A stretch of 64,000 nt of DNA, taken from positions 62,001 to 126,000 of the forward strand of contig JAFRKA010000003.1 of the NCBI GenBank assembly GCA_017432005.1. Direction: 5' to 3'. Within the stretch, counting starts at the first letter, position 1, and the number at the start of each line of letters is the position of its first letter. A model generated the notes under the pieces. The model saw only the letters and a program-made list of their open reading frames with translations, was not told the DNA's origin and did no database searches. Below, one piece after another: positions 26,563 through 34,296 of the stretch. This stretch comes from Erysipelotrichaceae bacterium. GTDB lineage: Bacteria; Bacillota_I; Bacilli_A; Erysipelotrichales; Erysipelotrichaceae. Made by a program: the position numbers and the translations under genes.

Positions 26563-27105
26563 CTACAGATATTTGTGCAGTCTCGCGGAAATATATTTAG
26601 GATTGTTCGGGAAGTGATCGACGAAGTTGATGAGCGTGATGCCTTGCTTCTTGGCTTCTTCCCTAGTCCAGCGATATTCGCGGTGAGCGGTAGTCGTCTT
26701 GCTGATGACCATGATGATCAGCTGAGGCTTATCGCCATCACAGACGACGATCGAATAATCCATGAATCTGCCGGTGCCTCCAAACTCAGCCGGGGAGACG
26801 TTCTGTCTGACAGTATAGTTAGGGAATTCGCTTTCCAGAACTTCCAGGATTCGCTGACGGCAATCCTTGCCATCATCGACTTCTTCATACATGCTATCAT
26901 CATAGGAAGAAGATTCGGCTTCCTTCTTCATCTCCTTGATCTCGTCTTTATATTCATCGACGACTTTCTTGAAACCTTCGGCGTGTTCGCCTATCGTTTC
27001 CTTAAGGGCACCGAACAGCTCCTGTGCCTTTTCCTTGTTTTCATCGCTTGCCAGATCTTTGAGGGTCTCGGCTCCTTCTTTCAGTAACTGGTCAAAAAGT
27101 CCCAC
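26563..27105 (-). CDS. Protein of unknown function, possible degenerate nuclease fold, upstream of the RT
   Basis: Cytoplasmic protein of 180 residues. Residues 1-90 are highly charged and likely helical or coiled (Glu/Lys-rich, with KKVVDEYKDEIKEMKKEAE). Residues 95-180 are alpha/beta: EFPNYTVRQNVSP, then FMDYSIVVCDGDKPQLIIMV, then a helix with TREEAKKQG and ITLINFVDHFPN. The strand pair with an Asp and a following hydrophobic strand recalls PD-(D/E)XK nucleases, but the (D/E)-x-K part is not evident, so activity is doubtful. GTG 27105 was chosen because AGGAGG lies eight bases upstream; TTG 27111 is too close. It is read toward the structured element and RT, and may be cotranscribed with them. 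Confidence 0.6.
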   Translation of the reverse strand: MGLFDQLLKEGAETLKDLASDENKEKAQELFGALKETIGEHAEGFKKVVDEYKDEIKEMKKEAESSSYDDSMYEEVDDGKDCRQRILEVLESEFPNYTVRQNVSPAEFGGTGRFMDYSIVVCDGDKPQLIIMVISKTTTAHREYRWTREEAKKQGITLINFVDHFPNNPKYISARLHKYL

Positions 27106-27225
27106 AGTCAATTCCTCCTGTAAATCATTGAATCATTATTCATATGCTTCTATTCATATTATAGATATTTAATTTATAAAAGACCACCGGTATCAAATTA
27201 CCCGGGCAATATTACAAATTGACTG

Positions 27226-27253
27226 TTTACTCTTTTTCGGTTTGTGTTATCAT
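27226..27253 (+). promoter_or_regulatory. serS promoter
   Basis: -35 TTTACT (27226-27231), 16-bp spacer, extended -10 TGTTATCAT with TATCAT at 27248-27253. Predicted start near 27260, just before the T-box leader. Confidence 0.5.
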
Positions 27254-27260
27254 TTCTATA

Positions 27261-27447
27261 TAAAGTAAGGAACAGTAACTGAAGGAGAGCTTACAGAGAG
27301 ATAAGGTCCGGTGCAACTTATCAGCAGGAGTTCAGTGAATCCGCCTTAAGTGATGTCCCAATCAGACACGTGCACTCGCGTTAAGAGTCAAGTTAAAAGT
27401 AAAGGTGGTACCGCGCACGAGCGCCCTTGAGGCCGCCTTTTTATTTT
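27261..27447 (+). promoter_or_regulatory. T-box leader (serine, specifier UCC)
   Basis: tRNA-sensing leader controlling serS. Stem I base is TAAGG (27266-27270) with CCTTA (27344-27348). The specifier loop has AGTA on its 5' side (27274-27277) and GAATCC on its 3' side, closed above by ACTGAA/TTCAGT. This puts the specifier codon TCC at 27340-27342, a serine codon that agrees with the gene. The T-box proper, AAAGGTGGTACCGCG, is at 27401-27415. The terminator uses AAGGTGG with CCGCCTT followed by TTTTTATTTT. Uncharged tRNA-Ser should favour the antiterminator and raise serS expression. Confidence 0.93.
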
Positions 27448-27460
27448 CAAGGAGGTTGAC

Positions 27461-28744
27461 ATGATTGATATCAGACTGATCAGAGAAAATCCTGAGCTGG
27501 TCAAAGAAAACATCAGAAAGAAATTCCAGGATGAGAAACTGGCACTCGTCGACGAAGTCAGAAAGCTCGACGAGGAGTATCGCGCCTTACGTACCAAAGC
27601 CGATGAGCTGCGCAGCCAGCGCAACACCATGTCCAAGCAGATCGGTGCCCTGATGTCGCAGGGAAAGAAAGAGGAAGCCGAAGAAGTCAAAGCTACGGTC
27701 AAGAAGATCGGTGACGAGATCACCGAGTGTGAAGAGAAAGAACCGCAGCTTGAGGAACAGATCAGAGAAAGGATGCTGGTGATCCCGAACATCATCGATG
27801 CTTCCGTACCTGTCGGTAAAGATGATTCAGAAAACGTAGAGATCGAACAGTTCGGTACCAAGAGGACTTTCGATTTTGATATCCCTTATCACACCGACAT
27901 CATGGAAGCTCTTGACGGTATCGATCTTGATTCGGCCCGCAAGACTTCAGGTAACGGTTTCTATTATCTGACCGGCGATATCGCCAGACTCCATTCAGCG
28001 ATCCTGGCATACGCAAGAGACTACATGGTCAACAAAGGATTCACTTACTGCATACCGCCGTTCATGATCAGATCGGAAGTCGTCACCGGTGTCATGTCTT
28101 TCAAAGAGATGGAGAACATGATGTACAAGATCGAAGGCGAAGATCTCTACCTCATCGGTACATCTGAACACTCCATGATCGGTCGCTTCATCGATACGAT
28201 CAATGACGAAGCAAAACTGCCGCTGACTCTCACCTCCTATTCACCATGCTTCAGAAAAGAAGTCGGTGCTCACGGCATCGAGGAAAGAGGTGTCTATCGT
28301 ATCCATCAGTTTGAGAAGCAGGAGATGATCGTTATCTGCAAGCCGGAAGAATCCATGGACTGGTACAACAAGATGTGGAGATATTCCGTCGACCTCTTCC
28401 TGTCGATGAACATTCCGGTAAGGACTTTGGAATGCTGCTCAGGTGACCTGGCTGACCTCAAGGTCAAATCATGCGATGTCGAAGCATGGTCTCCAAGACA
28501 GCAGAAGTACTTCGAAGTATGTTCTTGTTCGAACCTGGGCGATGCCCAATCAAGAAGACTGAAGATCAGAGTCAAAGGTGCTGAAGGCAATTATCTGCCG
28601 CACACCCTGAACAACACCGTCGTCGCTCCGCCGAGGATGCTGATCGCGTTCCTGGAAAACAACTACAACCAGGACGGATCGATCGATATTCCGGAAGTTC
28701 TGCAGCCATACATGGGCGGTCAGAAGAAGATCGAAAAGAAATAG
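27461..28744 (+). CDS. serS: Serine--tRNA ligase
   Basis: Class II aminoacyl-tRNA synthetase of 427 residues, normal length, that charges tRNA-Ser (and tRNA-Sec where present). The N-terminal arm (about 25-110) is a long coiled coil rich in Glu, Lys and Arg that grips the tRNA. The catalytic domain contains TSEHSMIG, class II motif 2 in CFRKEVGAHG and YRIHQFEKQEM, and motif 3 near HTLNNTVVAPPRMLIAFLEN (key part PPRMLIAFLE). GGAGG lies five bases before ATG. Controlled by the T-box directly upstream; transcription ends in a hairpin that is also a parS site. Confidence 0.96.
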   Translation: MIDIRLIRENPELVKENIRKKFQDEKLALVDEVRKLDEEYRALRTKADELRSQRNTMSKQIGALMSQGKKEEAEEVKATVKKIGDEITECEEKEPQLEEQIRERMLVIPNIIDASVPVGKDDSENVEIEQFGTKRTFDFDIPYHTDIMEALDGIDLDSARKTSGNGFYYLTGDIARLHSAILAYARDYMVNKGFTYCIPPFMIRSEVVTGVMSFKEMENMMYKIEGEDLYLIGTSEHSMIGRFIDTINDEAKLPLTLTSYSPCFRKEVGAHGIEERGVYRIHQFEKQEMIVICKPEESMDWYNKMWRYSVDLFLSMNIPVRTLECCSGDLADLKVKSCDVEAWSPRQQKYFEVCSCSNLGDAQSRRLKIRVKGAEGNYLPHTLNNTVVAPPRMLIAFLENNYNQDGSIDIPEVLQPYMGGQKKIEKK

Positions 28745-28751
28745 ACTAAAG

Positions 28752-28779
28752 AGAATGTTTCACGTGAAACATTCTTTTT
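28752..28779 (+). terminator. serS terminator built on a parS palindrome
   Basis: AGAATGTTTCAC / GTGAAACATTCT is a perfect 24-base palindrome followed directly by TTTT. It therefore works as an intrinsic terminator stem as well as containing the parS site. It starts seven bases after the serS stop codon. Confidence 0.7.
28756..28771. other. parS: parS centromere site 1
   Basis: TGTTTCACGTGAAACA is a perfect 16-bp match to the ParB/Spo0J binding consensus, about 12.7 kb from the dnaA start. ParB loaded here would help segregate the origin region. The parAB genes are not in the window. Confidence 0.93.
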
Positions 28780-28803
28780 GACTATCCTTTATAATATACA
28801 TAT

Positions 28804-29466
28804 ATGAAAGCTGTACTGTTCGACTACAACGGAACCCTGTATTCCGATGACGACATCAACAACGAAGCGTGGATCGCAACGGTCAATGAGATCTCCGGCG
28901 GAAAGATCAATGCCGAAGAATTTTATATTGACTACATCGGCGTACGCAACTACCCGTTCGTGGAAGCCGTCTTTAAAGAGCTTGGTCTCCCTCTTGATCC
29001 CGAGAAGATCATGTACTGGGCCAAAGCCAAAGAAACGAAATACTACCAGAACATCTGCAGAGAAAAAGGAAGAGATTCACTTAAGCCCGGAGCCGCGAAA
29101 CTGCTCGATCATCTTAAAGAAAAAAAGATCCCCATCAACCTCTGTACGGCCTCGATCATCGAGAACGTCAACTTTTATTTCGACTATCTGAAACTTGACC
29201 GCTGGTTCGATAAAGAGACAGTCGTCTATGATTCCGGAGAGTTTGCTGACAAGAAAGAGATGTACCTGGAAGGAGCAGTGAGACTGAAGACCGATATCAG
29301 AGACTGTCTGATCTTCGATGATTCCCCTGCTTCGATCAGACACGCCGTCGCGGCGGGATGCGAAAACCTGGTCGTGATCAGAAAGCCGGACAATCCTGAT
29401 CTCATTCAGATAAAACAGCGGATAAACGATTTCACCGAATTTGATTACGGTCTCCTGGATATCTGA
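28804..29466 (+). CDS. HAD-superfamily hydrolase with DYNGT motif I
   Basis: HAD protein of 220 residues with an alpha-helical cap, of the beta-phosphoglucomutase/phosphatase-like group. Motif I is FDYNGTL, so nucleophile Asp7 is present but the usual acid/base Asp two residues later is Asn9. Motif II is LCTAS, the motif III Lys lies near 145-155 (FADKKEMY), and motif IV is IFDDSPASI. The changed motif I suggests altered chemistry or slow turnover compared with ordinary phosphatases. A TATAAT at 28790-28795 sits eight bases before the ATG with no ribosome binding site, so the mRNA is probably leaderless. The gene lies between the two parS sites. Confidence 0.8.
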   Translation: MKAVLFDYNGTLYSDDDINNEAWIATVNEISGGKINAEEFYIDYIGVRNYPFVEAVFKELGLPLDPEKIMYWAKAKETKYYQNICREKGRDSLKPGAAKLLDHLKEKKIPINLCTASIIENVNFYFDYLKLDRWFDKETVVYDSGEFADKKEMYLEGAVRLKTDIRDCLIFDDSPASIRHAVAAGCENLVVIRKPDNPDLIQIKQRINDFTEFDYGLLDI

Positions 29467-29467
29467 A

Positions 29468-29483
29468 TGTTTCACGTGAAACA
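29468..29483. other. parS: parS centromere site 2
   Basis: A second perfect TGTTTCACGTGAAACA, 712 bp from the first and one base after the HAD stop codon. Its right end is one base from the -35 box of the SRP RNA promoter, so bound ParB would touch the polymerase site. Confidence 0.93.
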
Positions 29484-29484
29484 A

Positions 29485-29513
29485 TTGAAACAAAGAAAGA
29501 CATACTATAAAAT
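29485..29513 (+). promoter_or_regulatory. ffs (SRP RNA) promoter
   Basis: -35 TTGAAA (29485-29490), 17-bp spacer, -10 TAAAAT (29508-29513). The predicted start six to seven bases later coincides with the first base of the SRP RNA. Confidence 0.75.
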
Positions 29514-29519
29514 AAAGAC

Positions 29520-29598
29520 GGTACAACATTCATGTTACTAACTTGGTCAGGTGCGGAAGCAAGCAGCCATACGAACCTCTGTCTGTGTGTACCATTTT
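29520..29598 (+). ncRNA. ffs: Signal recognition particle RNA, small bacterial type (4.5S)
   Basis: The ends pair (GGTACA at 29520-29525 with TGTACC at 29588-29593). The apical part carries the conserved SRP core: GGTCAGGTGCGGAAGCAAGC followed by AGCC, with the GGAA-type tetraloop and symmetric loop bound by Ffh. A T run follows the closing stem. The RNA is about 75-80 nt, the small form lacking the Alu domain. The ffs-tadA-dnaX neighbourhood is common in Bacillota. Confidence 0.9.
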
Positions 29599-29624
29599 TA
29601 ATTTAGAAAGAAAAGGATAAAGAT

Positions 29625-30110
29625 ATGCTGGTGATATTTGAAGGACTGGTCTGCTGCTTCATCGTACTGCTCAGCTGTGTATACGGTATAGCCAACGGCG
29701 CGGTCAATATGGTCTTCTTCTATGATGAAGAAGTACAGAGAAGATGTATCGATCTTGGATTGATAGATGAAAGTACCATAACGAGAAACAAAAATCTTTT
29801 CATGTATCTGGGCATCCTTCCCTATTTTGTCTTTGTGATTATATCCGTCTTCTTCATAAATAAGGCCAGAGGCTTCTGGGAGTGTTTCATTCAGATGACA
29901 GCGATCCTGCTGATCGAAGGATTCTTCGACCGTCTGTTCATCGACTGGTATTGGGTAAATCACACTAAAGCCTGGATCATTCCGGGAACCGAAGATCTTC
30001 GACCTTATATAAATAAAAAGGCATTCATCAACAAGTGGATCGGAACGCTCGTCGGCTTTCCACTCATATCCGCAATCATATACTTTATAATGAATCTGAT
30101 CCTGAAATGA
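29625..30110 (+). CDS. Membrane protein of unknown function
   Basis: Protein of 161 residues with about four hydrophobic helices: 1-32, about 59-79, 85-107 and 140-160. Between them lie a short charged loop (DEEVQRRCIDLGLIDES) and an aromatic stretch (DRLFIDWYWVNHTKAWIIPGTED) that recalls small integral membrane proteins annotated only as hypothetical. Here the aromatic run is split by polar residues; key part is DWYWVNHTKAW. AAGGA precedes ATG. Its stop overlaps the tadA start (ATGA), so the two are coupled. No function recognised. Confidence 0.7.
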   Translation: MLVIFEGLVCCFIVLLSCVYGIANGAVNMVFFYDEEVQRRCIDLGLIDESTITRNKNLFMYLGILPYFVFVIISVFFINKARGFWECFIQMTAILLIEGFFDRLFIDWYWVNHTKAWIIPGTEDLRPYINKKAFINKWIGTLVGFPLISAIIYFIMNLILK

Positions 30111-30550
30111 AAAAAGAATTTATGGAAGCCGCCTACAGGGAAGCGCTCAAAGCTTTTAAAGAAGATGAGGTCCCGGTAGGCTGTGTGATCGTAAAAGATG
30201 ATGAGATAATCGCCAGAGCACACAATCGTAAAGAAAAGAGAAGCTGTGCGCTCTTTCATGCGGAAATCGAGTGTATAAACAAAGCGACCAGAAAACTGAA
30301 TAACTGGAACCTCAAGGGCTGCGAACTCTATGTGACTCTGGAACCGTGCATGATGTGCACCGGCGCCATCGTCAATTCCCGCATTGATAAAATCATCTAC
30401 GGATGCAAAGACCCTAAAGGCGGAGCATTGGTCTCCAACATCAGATTTAAAAGGATCAGAGGGCTCAATCATTATCCGGAGATAAAAGGCGGTGTAATGG
30501 CCGCAGAGTGCTCGCTGATCCTTAAGGATTTCTTTAAAACAAAAAGATAA
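30107..30550 (+). CDS. tadA: tRNA-specific adenosine deaminase
   Basis: Converts A34 to inosine in the wobble position of tRNA-Arg(ACG). It has 147 residues. The zinc deaminase motif is complete: HAE (His51, catalytic Glu53) and EPCMMC (Cys81, Cys84). The C-terminal helix region typical of TadA follows GGALVSNIR. ATG 30107 was chosen because it overlaps the preceding stop and gives the usual N-terminus; an upstream in-frame ATG at 30035 would add residues unlike the family. Confidence 0.93.
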   Translation: MKKEFMEAAYREALKAFKEDEVPVGCVIVKDDEIIARAHNRKEKRSCALFHAEIECINKATRKLNNWNLKGCELYVTLEPCMMCTGAIVNSRIDKIIYGCKDPKGGALVSNIRFKRIRGLNHYPEIKGGVMAAECSLILKDFFKTKR

Positions 30551-30557
30551 AACGCAG

Positions 30558-30577
30558 AAACAGCTTAATTGCTGTTT
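30558..30577. terminator. Bidirectional terminator between tadA and the alpha/beta hydrolase gene
   Basis: AAACAGC / GCTGTTT stem with loop TTAATT, T-rich to the right and A-rich to the left. The stop codon of the leftward hydrolase gene lies inside the loop. Confidence 0.6.
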
Positions 30578-31599
30578 TCTTTCTGGATCCCGGCGATCTC
30601 GTGGACGATGGTCGAGAATTCTGAAGATCTGGATTCCAGCAGACCGTGTGTTGCGTCTTTCATGACATACATCTTCTTATAAGGTGCTTTTACCTGTTCA
30701 AAATACTCGCAGGCCAATTCATAATTGGTCTGATAGTCCATATCGCCGTTAATGTTGTAGAACGGGATTTTATATTCATATTTTCCAAACAACGAGAACT
30801 TTTTCAGTTCACCGAAGAAGAAATCGATATATGGATCCAAACTTCTTCTGGCATTCATCACATAAGTTAAAAGATCAGAAAGACTGTAATAAGGATTGAA
30901 AAGAACGGTCATCCAGAGATTGTAATCCGTACCATCCTTCATCATGTCATATTTATACTTTTTCATGACCTTTCCTCTTGCACTCAGATAATCCATATTT
31001 AAATTGTTTTGCGGATCCAGTTTTTCAAGAAGCTTCTGACTGCTTTTGTCGTTTTCGGCCCACTTTCTGGCTGCTTCACAGAAGCGAGCCTCGTTTTCCT
31101 CGATATCGATACACTGTCCTGTTCCGATAAAAGCCTCATAATATTCGGGATAATTCAATGCCAGAGCTGCTCCGAACATTGAGCCCCAGGAATGACCAAG
31201 CAGTGTGATCTTCTTTTTGGAAAGATGATCAAGCAAAAACAGCGTCATCTGTCTGCCGTCTTCAAGCATGTCGTCGTGAGTTATCACCTTTACTTCGTGT
31301 GCCTTATCAAAACTTTTGCCGCAGTTACGCTGATCCCAGGTCACGACCGTATATACATCACTCCACTTGCGGGTAAACGCATAATCGTAAGGACTTGTGG
31401 CAGAACCGGGTCCGCCATGGAGATAAAGCAGTACCGGATTTTTAAGATCCCGACCATAGATGCTGATCCATTGCTTTGTGCCGTTGATATCAACATACAG
31501 CGATTCATTGATGCCGCCTGCCGGTGTCATCCTGTTTTTTCTCACTCCATAATGTCTGGTCACCAACAGCACAACAATTATCACTAACAACACTTTCAT
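30565..31599 (-). CDS. Alpha/beta hydrolase, proline iminopeptidase-like, membrane-anchored
   Basis: Serine hydrolase of 344 residues. The first 15 residues are hydrophobic (MKVLLVIIVVLLV) and likely anchor or export the protein. The fold then shows HGGPG (61-65, oxyanion region), WDQRNCGKS, and the nucleophile elbow GHSWGS with Ser137. The acid Asp (NGDMDYQ) and His (ATHGLLES) lie near the C-terminus. The HGGPG plus WDQR combination is typical of prolyl iminopeptidases and related epoxide hydrolase-like enzymes. The gene is alone on its strand between tadA and dnaX. Confidence 0.85.
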   Translation of the reverse strand: MKVLLVIIVVLLVTRHYGVRKNRMTPAGGINESLYVDINGTKQWISIYGRDLKNPVLLYLHGGPGSATSPYDYAFTRKWSDVYTVVTWDQRNCGKSFDKAHEVKVITHDDMLEDGRQMTLFLLDHLSKKKITLLGHSWGSMFGAALALNYPEYYEAFIGTGQCIDIEENEARFCEAARKWAENDKSSQKLLEKLDPQNNLNMDYLSARGKVMKKYKYDMMKDGTDYNLWMTVLFNPYYSLSDLLTYVMNARRSLDPYIDFFFGELKKFSLFGKYEYKIPFYNINGDMDYQTNYELACEYFEQVKAPYKKMYVMKDATHGLLESRSSEFSTIVHEIAGIQKENSN

Positions 31600-31740
31600 A
31601 CGCTTCTCCTCCTGTTGTCAGAAACGACTTATATCAAAATTATAAAACAACAGACAGGCAAGCGGATCAGTGGTTATGATCGTTTATCAGGAATCTTTTC
31701 TTTTGTTGTGATGTGAAGAAAACAAAGCGTCCTGATGAGT

Positions 31741-31746
31741 TATAAT
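31741..31746 (+). promoter_or_regulatory. -10 box of a predicted leaderless dnaX promoter
   Basis: Perfect TATAAT ending six bases before ATG 31753, which would place the transcription start on or next to the start codon. No convincing -35 hexamer and no ribosome binding site are seen. Confidence 0.45.
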
Positions 31747-31752
31747 GAATAT

Positions 31753-33390
31753 ATGGCATATCAGGTACTATACAGAACATACAGACCATCAAAATTCTCG
31801 GAAGTAGTAGGACAGGACTATATCGTCAAGACCCTGGTCAACGCGATCAGAAACAACAAGATAGCCCATGCCTACCTTTTTGCCGGACCGCGCGGTACAG
31901 GCAAGACCTCGGTAGCCAAGCTGTTTGCGAAAGCGATAAACTGTGAGAACTTCAATGAGGAAGCCTGTGACGAGTGTCCTGACTGTAAAGCCTATCTTGA
32001 AGGCAATCATCCGGACATCATCGAACTCGATGCCGCTTCCAACAACGGCGTCGATGATGTCAGGCAGATCATCGAACAGGTCCCCTACGCTCCGCTTCTG
32101 GGCAAGTATAAAGTCTATATCATCGATGAAGTACACATGCTGACGGCACAGGCTTTCAACGCCCTGCTCAAAACGATCGAAGAACCGCCGGCACACGTGA
32201 TCTTTATCTTTGCGACGACCGATCCGCAGAAAGTCATCCCGACCGTTCTGTCGAGATGTCAGCGCTACAACTTCTCCAAGATCAATCTCTATGAGATCAA
32301 GAAGAGAACGATGAAGATCCTGGAAGAAGAGAAGATCCCTTATGAAGAGAAAGCTGTCGAAGAGATCGCCCGCATGGCTGAAGGCGGCATGCGTGATGCG
32401 CTGTCGCTGCTGGAACAGTGCCTGGCCTATAATCCTGAAAAGCTGACCCTTGAAGATGTCGAACACATCTTCGGTCTGACCTCGGTACCGGAAGAGACCG
32501 AGCTGTATCTGGAGATCCATGAGAACAAGATCAGTGAAGTCATTACCAAACTGCGCGGCATGTATGGCCAGGGTATGGACACCAAGCGTCTGGCTGTCGA
32601 CCTTCTCGAGATCGTCAAGGATGCCCTCATCTATTCCGACCAGGGCAAGGAGAGCCTGCTGACCAGACTGACGGCCGGCGAAGCTCAGCAATTGATCAAC
32701 GCGGTATCGCTGGAAACGATGCTGGAAGACGCAAAGAACCTGGAGGAAGTAATTTCCCGGGAAAAGCAAAACAGCAGTTTCCTGGCTTATCTGGAGCTCT
32801 GTCTGATCAAGATGGCGAAGAACACGCGCAAAGCAACGACTGTAAAGAAGACGGTCAAGGAAGAGAAAGAGGAACCGAAGAAGGAAGAACCGGTACCGGA
32901 AGAAACGGTCGAGGAACCGGTCAGCTTCGTTGTCGAACCGGAGACCAACTTCCTGCTGGCTATCCTGCTCGATGCCAACAAGGATCTCAAGATCGCCGAC
33001 CAGATCATCTACAACAAACTTGACCTCTATGCCTATGAACCGGAAAAGAGAAAGTTCTATCAGCTGCTGATCGGCACCGAACTCTTCGCTTCCAACAAAG
33101 ATGCGATCATCGTCTGCGGCAGTACCTCACAGGCCGCTAGCATCAACACCAAGGCAATGAACGAGGAACTCTACCGTTTCATAAATAAAGAGTTCGGTAT
33201 CGACAAGATGATCTTTGCGATCGACCAGGAAAAGAAGAAAGAACTGATCGAACTGTACAAGAAAGTACCACCCGACGAAAGAAACAGACCTGTCTATGTA
33301 GAGAAATACAAACTGGATGAAGTAAAAGAAGAAACACCGGAAGAGAAGCTCTATGGCCTCTTCGGTGACACACTTAAAGTAGAGGAATAA
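31753..33390 (+). CDS. dnaX: DNA polymerase III subunit gamma/tau
   Basis: Clamp-loader ATPase of 545 residues. The N-terminus MAYQVLYRTYRP matches the family, so ATG 31753 is preferred over ATG 31735, which would place the -10 box inside the gene. Walker A is GPRGTGKT (45-52). Zinc-binding cysteines are Cys64, 72, 75 and 78. Walker B is IIDEVHML, and the SRC arginine-finger motif is in VLSRCQRYNF. After domain III (to about 370) comes a Glu/Lys/Pro-rich linker and the tau-specific C-terminal region. No A-rich slippery heptamer is visible, so a frameshift-made gamma form is not indicated. Followed closely by ybaB and recR. Confidence 0.95.
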   Translation: MAYQVLYRTYRPSKFSEVVGQDYIVKTLVNAIRNNKIAHAYLFAGPRGTGKTSVAKLFAKAINCENFNEEACDECPDCKAYLEGNHPDIIELDAASNNGVDDVRQIIEQVPYAPLLGKYKVYIIDEVHMLTAQAFNALLKTIEEPPAHVIFIFATTDPQKVIPTVLSRCQRYNFSKINLYEIKKRTMKILEEEKIPYEEKAVEEIARMAEGGMRDALSLLEQCLAYNPEKLTLEDVEHIFGLTSVPEETELYLEIHENKISEVITKLRGMYGQGMDTKRLAVDLLEIVKDALIYSDQGKESLLTRLTAGEAQQLINAVSLETMLEDAKNLEEVISREKQNSSFLAYLELCLIKMAKNTRKATTVKKTVKEEKEEPKKEEPVPEETVEEPVSFVVEPETNFLLAILLDANKDLKIADQIIYNKLDLYAYEPEKRKFYQLLIGTELFASNKDAIIVCGSTSQAASINTKAMNEELYRFINKEFGIDKMIFAIDQEKKKELIELYKKVPPDERNRPVYVEKYKLDEVKEETPEEKLYGLFGDTLKVEE

Positions 33391-33392
33391 AG

Positions 33393-33698
33393 ATGGATAT
33401 AAACAAACTAATGCAGCAGGCACAGGCCATGCAGGAACAGCTGGAAAAAGCCAGCGAACAGATCAATGCGATGGAATTCGAAGGATCGGCCTCCAACGGG
33501 CTGGTCAAAGTCACGGTCACCGGCGAGAACAGAGTCACGGCCGTAAACATCGACCCTGAGATCCTGAATCCTGACGACAAAGAAATGATCGAAGACATGG
33601 TCATGATCGCCGTCAATGATGCGATCGAAAAAGCTGACGAGACGAAGAAGAGCCGTCTGGGCTCAATGGCTTCGGCCATGGGACTGCCTGTAAGATAA
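33393..33698 (+). CDS. ybaB: YbaB/EbfC family nucleoid-associated protein
   Basis: Small DNA-binding protein of 101 residues. It starts with an amphipathic helix (MDINKLMQQAQAMQEQLEKA), then a beta-hairpin (VKVTVTGENRVTAVNID) and a final helix (EDMVMIAVNDAIEKADE), the dimeric tweezer fold of the family. It lies two bases after dnaX and one base before recR, the conserved dnaX-ybaB-recR order. Confidence 0.93.
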   Translation: MDINKLMQQAQAMQEQLEKASEQINAMEFEGSASNGLVKVTVTGENRVTAVNIDPEILNPDDKEMIEDMVMIAVNDAIEKADETKKSRLGSMASAMGLPVR

Positions 33699-33699
33699 G

Positions 33700-34296
33700 A
33701 TGTACCCTGCACAGTTCGAACAGTTGATCGCGATGTTTGAGAAACTGCCGGGCGTCGGAAACAAGACAGCCCAGCGTTATGCATTCACGCTGCTGGAGAA
33801 AGATCAGGAAGAGATCGGTGAGATGATCGACATCCTCAACGGACTCAAAGAGATCAGAAGATGTCACATCTGCGGTTTCCTTTCCGCCGAAGACACCTGT
33901 CCTTTCTGCAAGGATCAGACCCGTAACCGTTCACTGATCATGGTCGTTGCCAACCCGCAGGATGTCGTAGCGATCGAGAAGACCGATTCCTACAAAGGCA
34001 TGTACCACGTACTGGGCGGACTGATCTCCTCTTCCAAGGGGATCTATCCGGAAGACATAAACATCGAGGGGTTGCTTAAAAGAATTACCCCGGAAATAAA
34101 AGAGATCATCGTTGCCACCTCTCCGACGATGGATGGAGAGATGACGGCCCTGTATCTGGATAAAGTTCTGAAAGACAAAGGCGTCCTGATCACCAGGCTG
34201 GCTCACGGCCTGCCGATGGGTGCTTCACTGGACTACGCTGATGAACTGACCCTGATCAAAGCACTGGATAATCGCCGAAAGATCGAAAATGAGTAA
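33700..34296 (+). CDS. recR: Recombination protein RecR
   Basis: Gap-repair protein of 198 residues that works with RecF (also in this window) and RecO. It has the helix-hairpin-helix LPGVGNKTAQRYAF, the zinc finger Cys55-x2-Cys58 and Cys67-x2-Cys70 (CHICGF, TCPFC), and the Toprim domain with VVANPQDVVAIEKT. The HVLGG and GLPMGASLDYADELTL segments are diagnostic. Overlaps the next gene by eight bases, so that gene shares its operon. Confidence 0.96.
   Translation: MYPAQFEQLIAMFEKLPGVGNKTAQRYAFTLLEKDQEEIGEMIDILNGLKEIRRCHICGFLSAEDTCPFCKDQTRNRSLIMVVANPQDVVAIEKTDSYKGMYHVLGGLISSSKGIYPEDINIEGLLKRITPEIKEIIVATSPTMDGEMTALYLDKVLKDKGVLITRLAHGLPMGASLDYADELTLIKALDNRRKIENE

Noticed and set aside
25193..27105. 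Diversity-generating retroelement or group II intron
   Set aside because: No template/variable repeat pair, no lectin-type target gene, no intron domain V/VI motif and no endonuclease domain were seen around the RT.
31735..31752. Upstream ATG for dnaX
   Set aside because: The perfect TATAAT lies between it and ATG 31753, and the family N-terminus begins at the latter.
32840..32960. Programmed frameshift in dnaX producing a gamma form
   Set aside because: The linker region is Lys/Glu-rich but contains no A-AAA-AAG type slippery heptamer with a following hairpin.
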